From Myxococcales bacterium (lineage in GTDB: Bacteria; Myxococcota_A; Polyangia; Nannocystales; Nannocystaceae): a stretch of DNA of 64,000 nucleotides. How positions within the stretch are numbered: the stretch's first letter is position 1; every line of letters begins with the position of its first letter. The stretch is from contig JACKDU010000016.1 in assembly GCA_020633335.1 (NCBI GenBank), positions 1 through 64,000 on the forward strand. Reading direction: 5' to 3'. Positions 40,141 through 49,080 of the stretch are shown here, piece after piece. The translations under genes and the position numbers were made by a program. Below the pieces are notes generated by a model. It saw only the letters and a program-made list of their open reading frames with translations. It was not told where the DNA came from and ran no database searches.

Positions 40141-41442
40141 CTAGGCGAGCGCCCGCTGGAGCCCGCGGAAGAGCGCCCGCGCCTCGTCGGGCCGGGGCAT
40201 GCCGGCGAGCGCCTCGACCCGCGGGTGCTCGCGCCGGGTGAGCTCGACCTCGAGGCGCTCGAGCGCGGCCCGGCGGCGTTTTGCGACCGCGCGGCGCTCG
40301 CTCGGCCGCAGGCGGGCGTCGGCCCAGGCGGCGAGCGACCAGGAGAGGGCGGCGTGGCGGGTCTCGTCGTCGGCGATCCGGGCGAGCGCGCGGCGGATCA
40401 CCGGGTCGCCGGCGCGGCGGGCCTGGTGGTGGGCGACCAGCGCCCCGTAGGTCTCGCGGACGCAGCCCTCGATCGCGTTGTCGCTGGCGACCTCGACGAG
40501 GGGGCGCGGCGGCGTCGGCTGAAGGCGCGGGCGTTGCGGGCGGCCGCCGTGGCGGCGGGCGAGGGCGGCGGTCACCCGGGCGTGGCGGAGCTCGTCGCCG
40601 CGCGCCCGGAGGGCCGCCTGGATCATCGGCGTCGGCGCGCCGTGGAGCGCGAGCTCGCGGGCGAGGTGGCCGAAGGCGGGGGCGGCCGCGGCCTCGAGGT
40701 GGGCGACCTCGGCGAAGAAGTCGCCCACCGGATCGGCGGCCCGCGCCCGCCGCGGCCGGCAGAGGCCGGGGGGGAGCCGGCCGATCGCGCAATTGGGATC
40801 GGCCCGCTCGACGATCTTGCTCTCGAGGATCTCGGTGCTGCCGTCGCCGCGGACCAGCATGACGTGGTGCTTGACGTGATCGCCCTCGCCGCAGCCGCTG
40901 CCGGTGCGGGTGAAGACGACGAAGCCCTCGGCGTGGCCGCCGACCTCGTTGCCGTCGTGGCAGTGGATCCGGTGGCCCGAGTCGCCGAGCATGACCACGA
41001 GCGCGGCGTCGCCGGGGGCGTCGATCTCCCCGAGGAAGGCGTCGAGCTCCGCGTGGGTGCCGACCGAGCCGACCTCGTCGCCGCGGGTGTAGGCGAGGAG
41101 GCGGTAGTCGAAGTAGTCCCACTGGGCCATCCCGAGCTCGGAGATCGTCGGCAGGGCGGCGAAGGCCTCCATGCAGGCGGTGGGATCGGCGGCGTTGGTG
41201 CACGGGGAGCCCGCGGCGTCGAGGATCGTCGTCATGTCGCCGTAGTCGCCGGGGACCGAGCGGAGGTCGAGGTAGTCGACGCTCATCGACGGCTCGACGT
41301 CGGCGACGAAGTGGAGGGTCCCGTCCTCGTCGCAGATGTCGAAGGAGAAGAGGTCCTCGTCGATCCCGCAGCCGCCGGCGACGATGGGGGCGAGGAGGGT
41401 CGAGAAGATCCGGCGCAGGCGATCGAGGTGAGGGGCGCGCAT
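40141..41442 (-). CDS. Ferritin-like (di-iron) lipoprotein, paralogue of the gene at 63.2 kb
   Basis: 433 residues. A short signal with LAPIVAGGC gives a possible lipid-anchor Cys. An N-terminal ~230-residue region with Cys pairs is unassigned. From ~240 a ferritin-like four-helix domain appears: FFAEVAHLEAAAAPAFGHLA, ALRARGDELRHARVTAAL, SDNAIEGCVRETYGALVAHH and RIADDETRHAALSWSLAAW. The repeated Glu and ExxRH motifs are the expected di-iron ligands. The domain closely parallels LAELAHLEAASVPAFERL in the protein at 63.2 kb. Surface di-iron chemistry is inferred; the substrate is unknown. Confidence 0.83.
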   Translation of the reverse strand: MRAPHLDRLRRIFSTLLAPIVAGGCGIDEDLFSFDICDEDGTLHFVADVEPSMSVDYLDLRSVPGDYGDMTTILDAAGSPCTNAADPTACMEAFAALPTISELGMAQWDYFDYRLLAYTRGDEVGSVGTHAELDAFLGEIDAPGDAALVVMLGDSGHRIHCHDGNEVGGHAEGFVVFTRTGSGCGEGDHVKHHVMLVRGDGSTEILESKIVERADPNCAIGRLPPGLCRPRRARAADPVGDFFAEVAHLEAAAAPAFGHLARELALHGAPTPMIQAALRARGDELRHARVTAALARRHGGRPQRPRLQPTPPRPLVEVASDNAIEGCVRETYGALVAHHQARRAGDPVIRRALARIADDETRHAALSWSLAAWADARLRPSERRAVAKRRRAALERLEVELTRREHPRVEALAGMPRPDEARALFRGLQRALA

Positions 41443-41448
41443 CGTTGA

Positions 41449-41454
41449 ATAGTA
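41449..41454 (-). promoter_or_regulatory. -10-like TACTAT, 6 nt before the ferritin-like gene start
   Basis: On the minus strand TACTAT is followed by TCAACG and ATG 41442. Confidence 0.5.
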
Positions 41455-41528
41455 TCGGCGAAGGCCGGGGGTGGGCGAGAGCCCCGGATCGGGCGATCGC
41501 GCCCCTGCGCGCGGCCCTCCGGGTGTGC

Positions 41529-41534
41529 GACCAT
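41529..41534 (+). promoter_or_regulatory. -10-like GACCAT, 6 nt before the HD-like gene start
   Basis: GACCAT, CGAGGG, then ATG 41541. CGAGGG could alternatively serve as a very close ribosome site. Confidence 0.3.
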
Positions 41535-41540
41535 CGAGGG

Positions 41541-42428
41541 ATGCGGGAGGGGGACGGGGAAGCGGTGTTCCTGGCCTGCGCGGGCCCCTTCGGCGAGCTC
41601 GCGCGCCGCCTCCTCGCCGACCCGCGGCCGCGGCGCTGGAGCGGCGAGCTCACCCCGCTCGTCGTCGACGGGCGCCCCTGGGCCGTGATGGCGAGCTTCC
41701 ACGGCGACGACGGCGAGGCGGTCGCGGCCCTGCCCCTCGCGGACGTCGCCGACGCCGACGGGGACGCCCGCCTCGCCCGCCACGCCGCGGCGATCGCCGG
41801 CGGACGCCGCTGGGTCGCGCTCCCGGGCGTCGTCCCGGCGCCGGCCGGCGTCCCGGCGATCATCGCCGGCGCGTGGGCCGACGCCTGCGTCGAGTACGCG
41901 GCGATCGCCGCGTTCTACGGCGCTCGCCGGGCCCGGCGCTCGCAGGTCCCGCTGATCCACCACATCGACGAGGGGATCGCGATCCTCCGGGCGATCGACG
42001 CGCCGACGGTGGCGATCCGCGCCTACTGCCTGCACCCGCTGGTCCAGGGCGACGCCGATCTCCGCGAGAGCTGGGAGCGCGGCCGCCTGGCGGGGCTCGA
42101 TCCCGCGGCCGTCGCCCTCGCGCTCGAGTACCGCTGCATCGCCAACGGCTTCCTCTCGCCGATGGAGGCCCACCCTGGCTACGACGATCCGAAGGCGATC
42201 CGCCGCTCGCCGCTCGCCGAGGTCGACGCGATGCTGATCGCCGACAAGATCCAGAACGCGAAGGACTTCGCGCTCCACCACCGGGAGAGCCACCCGCGGG
42301 CGGCGTGGCTGGAGCGCTACTTCGAACGCTGGCTGGAGGCGCTCGAGGTCCCGCCGGTCCGGGTCCGCGAGTTGACGGGGTTGATCAGCGCGCCGCGTCC
42401 CTACCTCGGGGCGCCGCTCCGCCTCTGA
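41541..42428 (+). CDS. HD-domain-like protein of unknown substrate
   Basis: 295 residues from ATG 41541. The C-terminal half has PLIHHIDEGIAILRAI, IRAYCLHPLVQGDADL, ALEYRCIANGFLSPMEAHPG, LAEVDAMLIADKIQNAKDFA and LHHRESHPRA. This is the pattern of a family of predicted HD phosphohydrolases, with His/Asp metal ligands. The N-terminal 120 residues are Ala/Asp-rich and unassigned. There is no signal peptide. It converges with the dipeptidase gene with a 6-bp gap. Confidence 0.65.
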   Translation: MREGDGEAVFLACAGPFGELARRLLADPRPRRWSGELTPLVVDGRPWAVMASFHGDDGEAVAALPLADVADADGDARLARHAAAIAGGRRWVALPGVVPAPAGVPAIIAGAWADACVEYAAIAAFYGARRARRSQVPLIHHIDEGIAILRAIDAPTVAIRAYCLHPLVQGDADLRESWERGRLAGLDPAAVALALEYRCIANGFLSPMEAHPGYDDPKAIRRSPLAEVDAMLIADKIQNAKDFALHHRESHPRAAWLERYFERWLEALEVPPVRVRELTGLISAPRPYLGAPLRL

Positions 42429-42434
42429 GGCCGC

Positions 42435-44366
42435 CTACTCGCAGACGCCGCGGGGCATCCCACAATCGCCCGCGCCCGCGCAGGCGCCCGACTCGCACTC
42501 CGCGTCGAAGCGACAGGCGTCGCCGCTGACCAGTCCTCCGGGACAGTAGGGCTTGTCGCACTCGGTCGGGTACTCGGCCCGGCGGACGCCGTGGCTCGGG
42601 AGGACGGTGATCCCGCTGACGTCGAGGTCGGCGGGGTCGTCGGCCGGGCCGCTGCGCTCGCCGCTCGCGCGCTCCCACATCCGCACGAAGTCGTCGGCCG
42701 ACGAGCGGATCTGGGTGGTGTCGCTGCCGTGCTGATCGAGGTCGTCGAGGAGGTCGCCGAGGAGGCCGACGTGGCCGAGGCCGTGGTCGTCGAAGGCCGA
42801 GCCGACCGGCGCGAGGCCCCCGTCGCGCTCGCCCTTGGCCTGGCAGGTCGCCTCCTCGGCGAAGGAGGCGGAGCAGGCGTCGGCGCCGAGGCGCGGCCGG
42901 GTCTGCTGGATGAAGCCGTTGAAGTCGGAGCCGAGGCCGAGCTTCACCTTGAGGCCGAGGCGGCCGAGGTCGTGGGCCTGGGCGAAGGAGCGGGAGGAGC
43001 CGTGGCAGGTGTTCTCGACCGGCGAGGGCTCGTAGGTGTTGACCTCCTCGTGGGCGGTGCGCAGGCCGATCATCCCGCCGGTCTCCCGGACCATCGCGAC
43101 GATCGACGCCGGCGTGGTCTTCTCCTCCTTCTGCTTCGCCGGGAGCATGAGCTCGCGGAAGTGGGCGTGGGAGAAGTAGAGCGGGTAGTAGTCGTGCTCG
43201 AGCGCGACCGCGTGGACGTCGCGGACCAGCGCCTCGGACATGTGGGCGAGGTCGATGAGCATCCCCCGCTCGATCATCGCCTCGAGGAGCGCGCGGCCCT
43301 CGTCGGTGAGGCCGCGGACGTTGCGGCAATTGGCGTCGACGTCGAAGCCGAGGGTGACGCCGGTGTCGGTGATCCCGCAGTCGGTGTCGATGTGGCAGCT
43401 CTCGGAGAACTGGGCGACGTGGAAGATCGTGTTGTGGGGGGCGGCGCCGCCGAAGCGGTTGTCGAGCTGGTGGACCATCTGCAGGGTGCGGACGCCGAGG
43501 TCCCAGACCTCGTCGAGCTGGGCCTGCCACTCGCCGTCACCGAAGATGTGCGAGGCCTCGATGCTGAGAATGATCGCGAGCTTGCCCTCGCCGACGATCC
43601 GCCGGGCGTCGGCGGCCGAGAGGGCGATCTCGACCCACTCGGCGTTGGCCGCGGCGAAGGCGTTGGCCTTCTCGAGCTGGACCCGGACGTCGGCCATCTC
43701 GTCGCATTGCGGGCGCGCGAGGTTCTCCGGCGGCAGCGCCTTGCAGAGCCAGTCGAGGCTGACCGCCGAGACGATCTCGACCCGGAGGCCGTCGTCGTAG
43801 GCGTCGCGGAGCCAGCCCTCCCAGGACTGCTGGTGGGCGATCACGTCCCAGCGCGGCCAGCCGTCGAGCTCGGGCCAGCCGCGGGTGCGGTCGTCGTGCT
43901 TGCCGGTGTCTCCTGCGGACCCCGGGATGTCGCCGAGGAGCTCCGAGAGCTCGGCGCCGCCGAGGGCGAGGAGGACCGCGAGGAGCGGCGCCTGCGAGCT
44001 CGCCTCGTCGACCACCGCCTGGTCGCAGGTGGCGATCAGATCGGCGAAGCCGTCGCGGATCCGGCCGTGATCGCCGGGCTCGCCGCCGTCGCAGAGCGCG
44101 AGGGCGAACGCCGGTTCGCCGACCGCCTCGCCGTGGAGCCAGCCGCCGCCGAAGGCGTCCTCGGCGAACATGTGGAGGTGGAGGTCGGCGAAGCCCGCGA
44201 GGGGAGGGGGGTCGCCGTCGCTCTCGGAGCCGCCGCTCTCGGAGCCGCCGCTCTCGGTATCGCCCGCCGGCGCCGGGTTGCAGGCGAGCGCGAGCGCGAG
44301 CGCAGGGGCGAGCGCGAGGGAGAGGACCCGGCCGGGGCGGGCGCGATCGAGGGCGGTTGCGATCAT
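42435..44366 (-). CDS. M19 membrane dipeptidase-like lipoprotein
   Basis: 643 residues from ATG 44366. The lipobox LALAC is followed by a short Gly/Ser/Glu linker. Metal-site motifs of the M19/amidohydrolase fold appear in order: ADLHLHMFAED (HxH), IILSIEASHIF (Glu), YPLYFSHAHFREL (His), and KLGLGSDFNGFIQQTRP (Asp; GLGSDFxG is the M19 signature). IDLAHMSEALVRDV is also typical. The Cys-rich tail (CDKPYCPGGLVSGDACRFDA) is an addition not seen in classic M19 enzymes. It probably cleaves dipeptides or peptide-like compounds at the surface. It is divergent from the amidohydrolase gene. Confidence 0.87.
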   Translation of the reverse strand: MIATALDRARPGRVLSLALAPALALALACNPAPAGDTESGGSESGGSESDGDPPPLAGFADLHLHMFAEDAFGGGWLHGEAVGEPAFALALCDGGEPGDHGRIRDGFADLIATCDQAVVDEASSQAPLLAVLLALGGAELSELLGDIPGSAGDTGKHDDRTRGWPELDGWPRWDVIAHQQSWEGWLRDAYDDGLRVEIVSAVSLDWLCKALPPENLARPQCDEMADVRVQLEKANAFAAANAEWVEIALSAADARRIVGEGKLAIILSIEASHIFGDGEWQAQLDEVWDLGVRTLQMVHQLDNRFGGAAPHNTIFHVAQFSESCHIDTDCGITDTGVTLGFDVDANCRNVRGLTDEGRALLEAMIERGMLIDLAHMSEALVRDVHAVALEHDYYPLYFSHAHFRELMLPAKQKEEKTTPASIVAMVRETGGMIGLRTAHEEVNTYEPSPVENTCHGSSRSFAQAHDLGRLGLKVKLGLGSDFNGFIQQTRPRLGADACSASFAEEATCQAKGERDGGLAPVGSAFDDHGLGHVGLLGDLLDDLDQHGSDTTQIRSSADDFVRMWERASGERSGPADDPADLDVSGITVLPSHGVRRAEYPTECDKPYCPGGLVSGDACRFDAECESGACAGAGDCGMPRGVCE

Positions 44367-44372
44367 CGGCGG

Positions 44373-44378
44373 ATAGTA
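44373..44378 (-). promoter_or_regulatory. -10-like TACTAT, 6 nt before the dipeptidase start
   Basis: On the minus strand TACTAT, CCGCCG, then ATG 44366; same hexamer as upstream of the ferritin-like gene. Confidence 0.5.
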
Positions 44379-44474
44379 GCGTCCGTGAGCCGACGCGGGG
44401 CCGGCGAAGCGTGGGTCGCCTCTCGATCGGAGACCTCGACAGGGCCTCCGCGGCGGGGGACCGTGGGCGCTGCG

Positions 44475-45872
44475 ATGATCTCGAGGGAGCGCCCGAACGC
44501 CCGCCGCCGCCGGACCTGGGTCGCCGGCGCGGCCCTCGTGACGCTCGCGTCGTGCGGCCCCGCCGGGCCGCCTCCCCGCCCGCAGGCGACCATGCAGACC
44601 TCGGCGCCGCCGCGGCCGCAGACGTCGGCGCCGACCGCCACGGCCTACCGCTTCGCCCGGGTGATCGTCGCGCCGGGCGAGGTGATCGAGGGCGGCGTGA
44701 TCGTCGTCGACGGCGCGACGATCCGCGGGGTGCTGGCCGCCGACGCGCCGCTCCCTGGCGACGCGGCGATCGTCGAGCTCGGCCGCTACACGGCGATCCC
44801 CGGGCTCATCGACGCCCACACCCACCTCACCTTCTGCTGGGACCCGCGCTGGGACGGCGGGAAGATGCCGGACGAGCCGCTGCCGCCCGCGGAGGCGATG
44901 CCCTTCGCCGAGGCGAACGCGCGGCGGACCCTCGAGGCCGGGATCACCACGGTCCGCGATCTGGGCGCGCTGCATCAGCTGGATCTCGCGCTCGCGGCCC
45001 GGATCGACGCCGGCGAGGTGGTCGGTCCGCGGATCCTCGGGGCGGGCGAGGGGATCTGGCCGCCGGGCCTGGTCCCGGGGGAGGCCGAGGATGGGCCCTC
45101 CGGGGCCGTCCGCGGCCCCGAGGAGGTCGCCGCCGCCGCCCGCGATCGCCTCGCCGATGGCGCCCGGGTGATCAAGCTCTGGGCCTCCACCGGCACCGAC
45201 GACGACCTCAGCGGCCAGCCGCTCTACTCCTACGAGGAGATCAAGGCGGCGGTCGACGTCGCCCACGCCCACGGGGTCAAGGTCGCGGTCCACGACTACC
45301 TCGGCGAGGTCGCCGACGACATCATCCGCGCCGGCGCCGACACCATCGAGCATGCGCGCGAGCTCTCGGACGCGAGCCTGGCGGCGATGCGCGAGCGCGG
45401 CGTCGCCTACGTGCCGACGATCTGGCACAACGTCTACTACCGCGACAACATCGAGCGCCTCGGCCTCGATCCCGCGGCGGCCGCGGGCTTCGACGCCTTC
45501 ATCGACGCCAACGTGGCGACCGCCCGCCGGGCCAAGGCGGCCGGGGTGACGATCGTCATGGGCTCGGACGCGGTCTTCACCGGCTTCGGCGACAACACCC
45601 GCGAGCTCGACGTCTTCGTCGAGCGGGTCGGGATGACGCCGATGGAGGCGCTGGCGACCGCGACCACCGACGCCGCCCGGGCGCTCGGGATCGACGATCG
45701 CCTGGGGGCGATCCGGCCGGGCTACGAGGCCGACTTCGTGGTGATCGACGGCGACCTGGCGAGCATCGAGGACATCCACAGGGTCGTCTCGGTGGTCAAG
45801 CGGGGCGCGGTGATCGACGTCGCCGCGCCGGCGGGGGGATCGGGTATGCTCAATCCCTTGGTCTCGCCATGA
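44475..45872 (+). CDS. Amidohydrolase lipoprotein (imidazolonepropionase/prolidase-like)
   Basis: 465 residues from ATG 44475. The signal peptide ends in TLASC (probable lipobox). Amidohydrolase-superfamily motifs: AIPGLIDAHTHLTF (HxH), RVIKLWAST (bridging Lys), KVAVHDYLGEVADDIIRAG and TIEHARELS (His ligands), VIMGSDAVFTG-type segment MGSDAVFTGFGD (Asp), and the closing RPGYEADFVVIDGD. It probably hydrolyses cyclic amide or dipeptide bonds outside the cytoplasm. It faces the M19-like gene over ~108 bp, so both may handle scavenged peptides. Its stop overlaps the next start (ATGA). Confidence 0.9.
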   Translation: MISRERPNARRRRTWVAGAALVTLASCGPAGPPPRPQATMQTSAPPRPQTSAPTATAYRFARVIVAPGEVIEGGVIVVDGATIRGVLAADAPLPGDAAIVELGRYTAIPGLIDAHTHLTFCWDPRWDGGKMPDEPLPPAEAMPFAEANARRTLEAGITTVRDLGALHQLDLALAARIDAGEVVGPRILGAGEGIWPPGLVPGEAEDGPSGAVRGPEEVAAAARDRLADGARVIKLWASTGTDDDLSGQPLYSYEEIKAAVDVAHAHGVKVAVHDYLGEVADDIIRAGADTIEHARELSDASLAAMRERGVAYVPTIWHNVYYRDNIERLGLDPAAAAGFDAFIDANVATARRAKAAGVTIVMGSDAVFTGFGDNTRELDVFVERVGMTPMEALATATTDAARALGIDDRLGAIRPGYEADFVVIDGDLASIEDIHRVVSVVKRGAVIDVAAPAGGSGMLNPLVSP

Positions 45873-47230
45873 CGTTGTCGCAGCTCCGCTCCCCCTCACC
45901 CCTCGCGCTCACGCTCACGCTCCTGGCCTTCGGCTGCTCCGGCGGCGGCGGGGACTCGTCCGGCGGCGAGACGACCAGCGAGGGCGGGAGCTCGAGCGGC
46001 GGCGACACCTCGAGCAGCACCTCGACCTCGACCGGGGGCTCGAGCTCGAGCTCGACGGGCGCGCCCGAGACCTCGACGAGCGGCGGAGACGTCTGCGGCG
46101 ACGGGGTGATCGACGCCGGCGAGGACTGCGACAGCGACGCGCTCGGCGGGAAGACCTGCGCCGACGTCGGCGAGGGGATGGTCGGGACCCTCGCCTGCGC
46201 CGACGACTGCACCCTCGACGCCTCGGGGTGCGCGGCCGCGGCCGCGATCGTCCTCCTCAACGAGGTCACCTCGAAGGGGGTCCTCGAGGGCCCCTACGCC
46301 GACCACGGGGACGCGATCGAGCTCTACAACGCCGGCGACGCGCCGGTCGACCTCGACGGCTGGGCGATCTCGGACGACCCGACCTTCCCGGTCGACAAGA
46401 CCTACGTCTTCCCGGCCAAGAGCTCGCTGCCGGTGGGCGGCTACCTCGTCCTCGTCGCCTACGACCCGATGAGCGGGACCGGCGAGCTCCCCTTCGGGAT
46501 CAGCGCGAGCAACGAGGAGACGATCACCCTGCGCGACGCCGCCCAGGTTCAGGCCGACCAGCTCGTGCTCAACGGGGCGGACGCCGAGATCTCGTGGTGC
46601 CGGCTCCCGGATGGCGCCGACCTCTGGACCTACTGCGACCAGACCTTCGGCGGGCCCAACGTCGAGGCTGCGTCGGTCTGTGGCAACGGGATCCAGGAGG
46701 GCGACGAGGCCTGCGACGGCGACGACCTCGGCGGCCTCACCTGCGCCGACCTCGGCTTCGCCGGCGGCGCGCTCGCTTGCACCATCGAGTGCGTCCCCAA
46801 CGCGTCGATGTGCACCTCCGGGAGCACGGTCGCGATCAACGAGATCGAGTCGACCGACGACCAGATCGAGCTCTACAACGCCGGCGGCGTCAGCGTGGAC
46901 ATCTCCGGCTGGATCCTCACCGACGACGTCGTCGACCAGAACTACGACCCGGCGGCCGACCTCGAGAAGCTGGTCTTCCCGGCGCTCACCAGCCTCGGCC
47001 CCAAGCAGTTCCGCAACGTGATGAAGGGGATGCTGCCGGGGATGCACCCCTTCGGGCTCAGCGCGGGCGGGGAGACGGTGACGCTCCTGAAGCCCGACCT
47101 CAGCGTGGTCAGCGTCGTCACCTACGGTGACGGCGAGGCGGCGACGTCCTTCTGCCGGCTCCCCGACGGCCCCGCCGGGACCTGGACGATCGATTGCACG
47201 CCGACCTTCGGCGCCGCCAACAAGCCCTGA
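45869..47230 (+). CDS. Lamin-tail-domain lipoprotein with Cys-rich repeats
   Basis: 453 residues from ATG 45869, which overlaps the amidohydrolase stop (ATGA). The lipobox LLAFGC is followed by a ~50-residue Ser/Thr/Gly linker. Two units follow, each a Cys-rich DUF4215-like motif (VCGDGVIDAGEDCDSD; VCGNGIQEGDEACDGDD) plus a lamin-tail domain (AIVLLNEVTSKG, AIELYNAGDAPVDLDGWAIS; VAINEIESTDDQIELYNAGG). The two-unit layout indicates internal duplication. Bacterial lamin-tail domains are usually extracellular and often sit beside CotH genes, as here. Confidence 0.88.
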   Translation: MTLSQLRSPSPLALTLTLLAFGCSGGGGDSSGGETTSEGGSSSGGDTSSSTSTSTGGSSSSSTGAPETSTSGGDVCGDGVIDAGEDCDSDALGGKTCADVGEGMVGTLACADDCTLDASGCAAAAAIVLLNEVTSKGVLEGPYADHGDAIELYNAGDAPVDLDGWAISDDPTFPVDKTYVFPAKSSLPVGGYLVLVAYDPMSGTGELPFGISASNEETITLRDAAQVQADQLVLNGADAEISWCRLPDGADLWTYCDQTFGGPNVEAASVCGNGIQEGDEACDGDDLGGLTCADLGFAGGALACTIECVPNASMCTSGSTVAINEIESTDDQIELYNAGGVSVDISGWILTDDVVDQNYDPAADLEKLVFPALTSLGPKQFRNVMKGMLPGMHPFGLSAGGETVTLLKPDLSVVSVVTYGDGEAATSFCRLPDGPAGTWTIDCTPTFGAANKP

Positions 47231-47262
47231 TCGGCCGGGCCCCGGGCGCGCGGCGGGTCTGC

Positions 47263-47268
47263 TATCGT
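47263..47268 (+). promoter_or_regulatory. -10-like TATCGT, 6 nt before the first CotH gene
   Basis: TATCGT, CCTCGG, then ATG 47275. It decides the start against an in-frame codon at 47194 and predicts a leaderless mRNA. Confidence 0.55.
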
Positions 47269-47274
47269 CCTCGG

Positions 47275-49056
47275 ATGTCCGCGCGCGCCTCATCCCTCGC
47301 ACTCTCGGGCTCCCTCCTCGCGCTGGCGCTCGCCGGCTGCGGCGACTCCGGTCCGGCGAACGCCAGCTCCGCGACCGACGCGACGACCGGGAGCACCGGC
47401 TCCGCGGGGAGCTCGAGCAGCAGCAGCAGCAGCAGCACGAGCGGTGCTGGCACCAGCACGGGGAGCACGGGCGGGGGCGAGAGCAGCGGCGCCACGACCA
47501 GCGGCGGGAGCACGGGGAGTAGCGGCGGGGCGACGACCAGCGGCGCCGAGTCGACCTCGGCCGCGTCGGCGAGCACCGGCGAGGTGCCGCCCGACATGCC
47601 GCCGCCGATCCACTGCGATCCCGACGGCGGCGGCCCCTACTGGCTCCTCGAGGGCGAGTCGCTGGAGGTGCCGATCACCTGCCTGACCGGGATCGAGCTC
47701 GCCGGCGAGGACTTCACGATCGAGCCGCTGCCGGCGGGCGCGAGCTACGATCCGGTGACCGCGACCCTCCACTGGACCCCCGGGCTCGACCAGGGGGCGG
47801 TCTATCACCTGACGATCACCGCGGTCCCGGCCGACGAGAGCGCGCCCCTCAAGATCGGCGTCGCCGACCGCTGGGATCACCCGGAGAACGTCCCGGTCGT
47901 CGACCCGCTGATCTACACCGAGGAGTACGGCCTCCCGGTCCTCCACCTCGACGCCGCGCCCGAGATCAACGCCAACGACTACACCCCGGCGACGATCGTC
48001 TACGACGGGCACACCTACGTCGCCGAGGCCAAGTACCGCGGCGCCGCCTCGCTCGGCTACCCGAAGAAGAGCTACACCCTCAAGTTCGCCAAGGAGGACA
48101 AGTTCAGCGATCTGGACGTGCCCTTCGTGAACAAGCGCAAGGTCGTCCTGATCTCGACCTTCGACGACAACGCCTACATCCGCCAGCGCCTCGCCTACGA
48201 GATGTGGAACGCGCTCGACCCCGCGCACATCCAGGTCCAGGTCTACAGCGGGGTGGTCTTCGTCGACAACGCCTACTGGGGGCTCTACACCTTCTCCGAT
48301 CACGTCGACGGCTACCTGATGGAGGACCACGGCCTCTTCCAGGACGGCAACCTCTACAAGGCGCGCAACCACGACGCCAACTTCCGCCTGGTGAAGGCGA
48401 ACCAGCAGCCGAAGGTGACGCCGCACGACGGCCTCACCAAGGAGGAGGGCTTCCCGCTGCCGGGGGAGATGGGGGCCTTCGACGACCTCGACGCGCTCGT
48501 CACCTTCGTGGCGACCGCGACCGACGCCGACTTCCTCGCTCAGATCGACGGGATCATCACCCGCAAGGAGTACGAGGACTGGTGGATCTTCGTCTCGCTG
48601 ATCATGGCCGACGACTCCGCCGGCAAGAACTCCTACCACTACCACGATCCCAACGGCGGCCTCTTCCGCTTCACGCCCTGGGACTTCAACGACTCCTTCG
48701 GCCAGACCTGGCAGACCGCGCGCAAGGGCTTCACCAAGAACCCCGAGGCCTACACCTGGGCCAACCAGCTCTTCACCCGCTTCCTCGCGCTGCCGACGAT
48801 CGGCACCCCGCTCCGCGCCCGCTACGGCGCGGTCCTTCAGGACACCTACGAGGTCGAGTGGATCCTCAACCGGGTCGACCAGCTCATCGCCGAGATCGAT
48901 CCGAGCGCCCACCGCGACGAGGGCCGCTGGGGCGCGCTCTACAAGACCTACCCCGGCTGGAAGTGGCGCGTCGACTTCACGACCTACGAGGAGGAGGTCG
49001 TCTACCTCAAGCAGTGGATCAGCGACCGCTGGGCCTTCGTCGACGGGCTCTACTGA
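47275..49056 (+). CDS. CotH-kinase family lipoprotein
   Basis: 593 residues. The lipobox LALAGC is followed by ~85 residues of Ser/Thr/Gly linker, which includes seven consecutive AGC codons (47416-47436). Then comes a putative-Ig-like segment (YDPVTATLHWTPGLDQGAVY) and a CotH-kinase domain: AEAKYRGAASLGYPKKSYTL (the RG.S....K.SY signature), VLISTFDDNAYIRQRLAYEM, YWGLYTFSDHVDGYL, and FTPWDFNDSFGQ with the catalytic-type Asp-Asn/Asp. CotH kinases phosphorylate secreted proteins, spore coat proteins in Bacillus. It converges on a second CotH gene. Confidence 0.93.
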   Translation: MSARASSLALSGSLLALALAGCGDSGPANASSATDATTGSTGSAGSSSSSSSSSTSGAGTSTGSTGGGESSGATTSGGSTGSSGGATTSGAESTSAASASTGEVPPDMPPPIHCDPDGGGPYWLLEGESLEVPITCLTGIELAGEDFTIEPLPAGASYDPVTATLHWTPGLDQGAVYHLTITAVPADESAPLKIGVADRWDHPENVPVVDPLIYTEEYGLPVLHLDAAPEINANDYTPATIVYDGHTYVAEAKYRGAASLGYPKKSYTLKFAKEDKFSDLDVPFVNKRKVVLISTFDDNAYIRQRLAYEMWNALDPAHIQVQVYSGVVFVDNAYWGLYTFSDHVDGYLMEDHGLFQDGNLYKARNHDANFRLVKANQQPKVTPHDGLTKEEGFPLPGEMGAFDDLDALVTFVATATDADFLAQIDGIITRKEYEDWWIFVSLIMADDSAGKNSYHYHDPNGGLFRFTPWDFNDSFGQTWQTARKGFTKNPEAYTWANQLFTRFLALPTIGTPLRARYGAVLQDTYEVEWILNRVDQLIAEIDPSAHRDEGRWGALYKTYPGWKWRVDFTTYEEEVVYLKQWISDRWAFVDGLY

Positions 49057-49061
49057 GGGGC

Positions 49062-49080
49062 GAGCCGGCCCCGCCGGCTC
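49062..49080. terminator. Hairpin between convergent CotH genes
   Basis: GAGCCGGC-CCC-GCCGGCTC, a perfect 8-bp stem with 3-nt loop, sits 6 nt after the first gene's stop and overlaps the second gene's stop codon. It is symmetric and could end transcription from both sides, though no T-run follows. Confidence 0.55.

Noticed and set aside
42591..44474. Long plus-strand frame before the amidohydrolase as an N-terminal extension
   Set aside because: It is antisense to the dipeptidase gene, and the ATG at 44475 yields a proper signal peptide.
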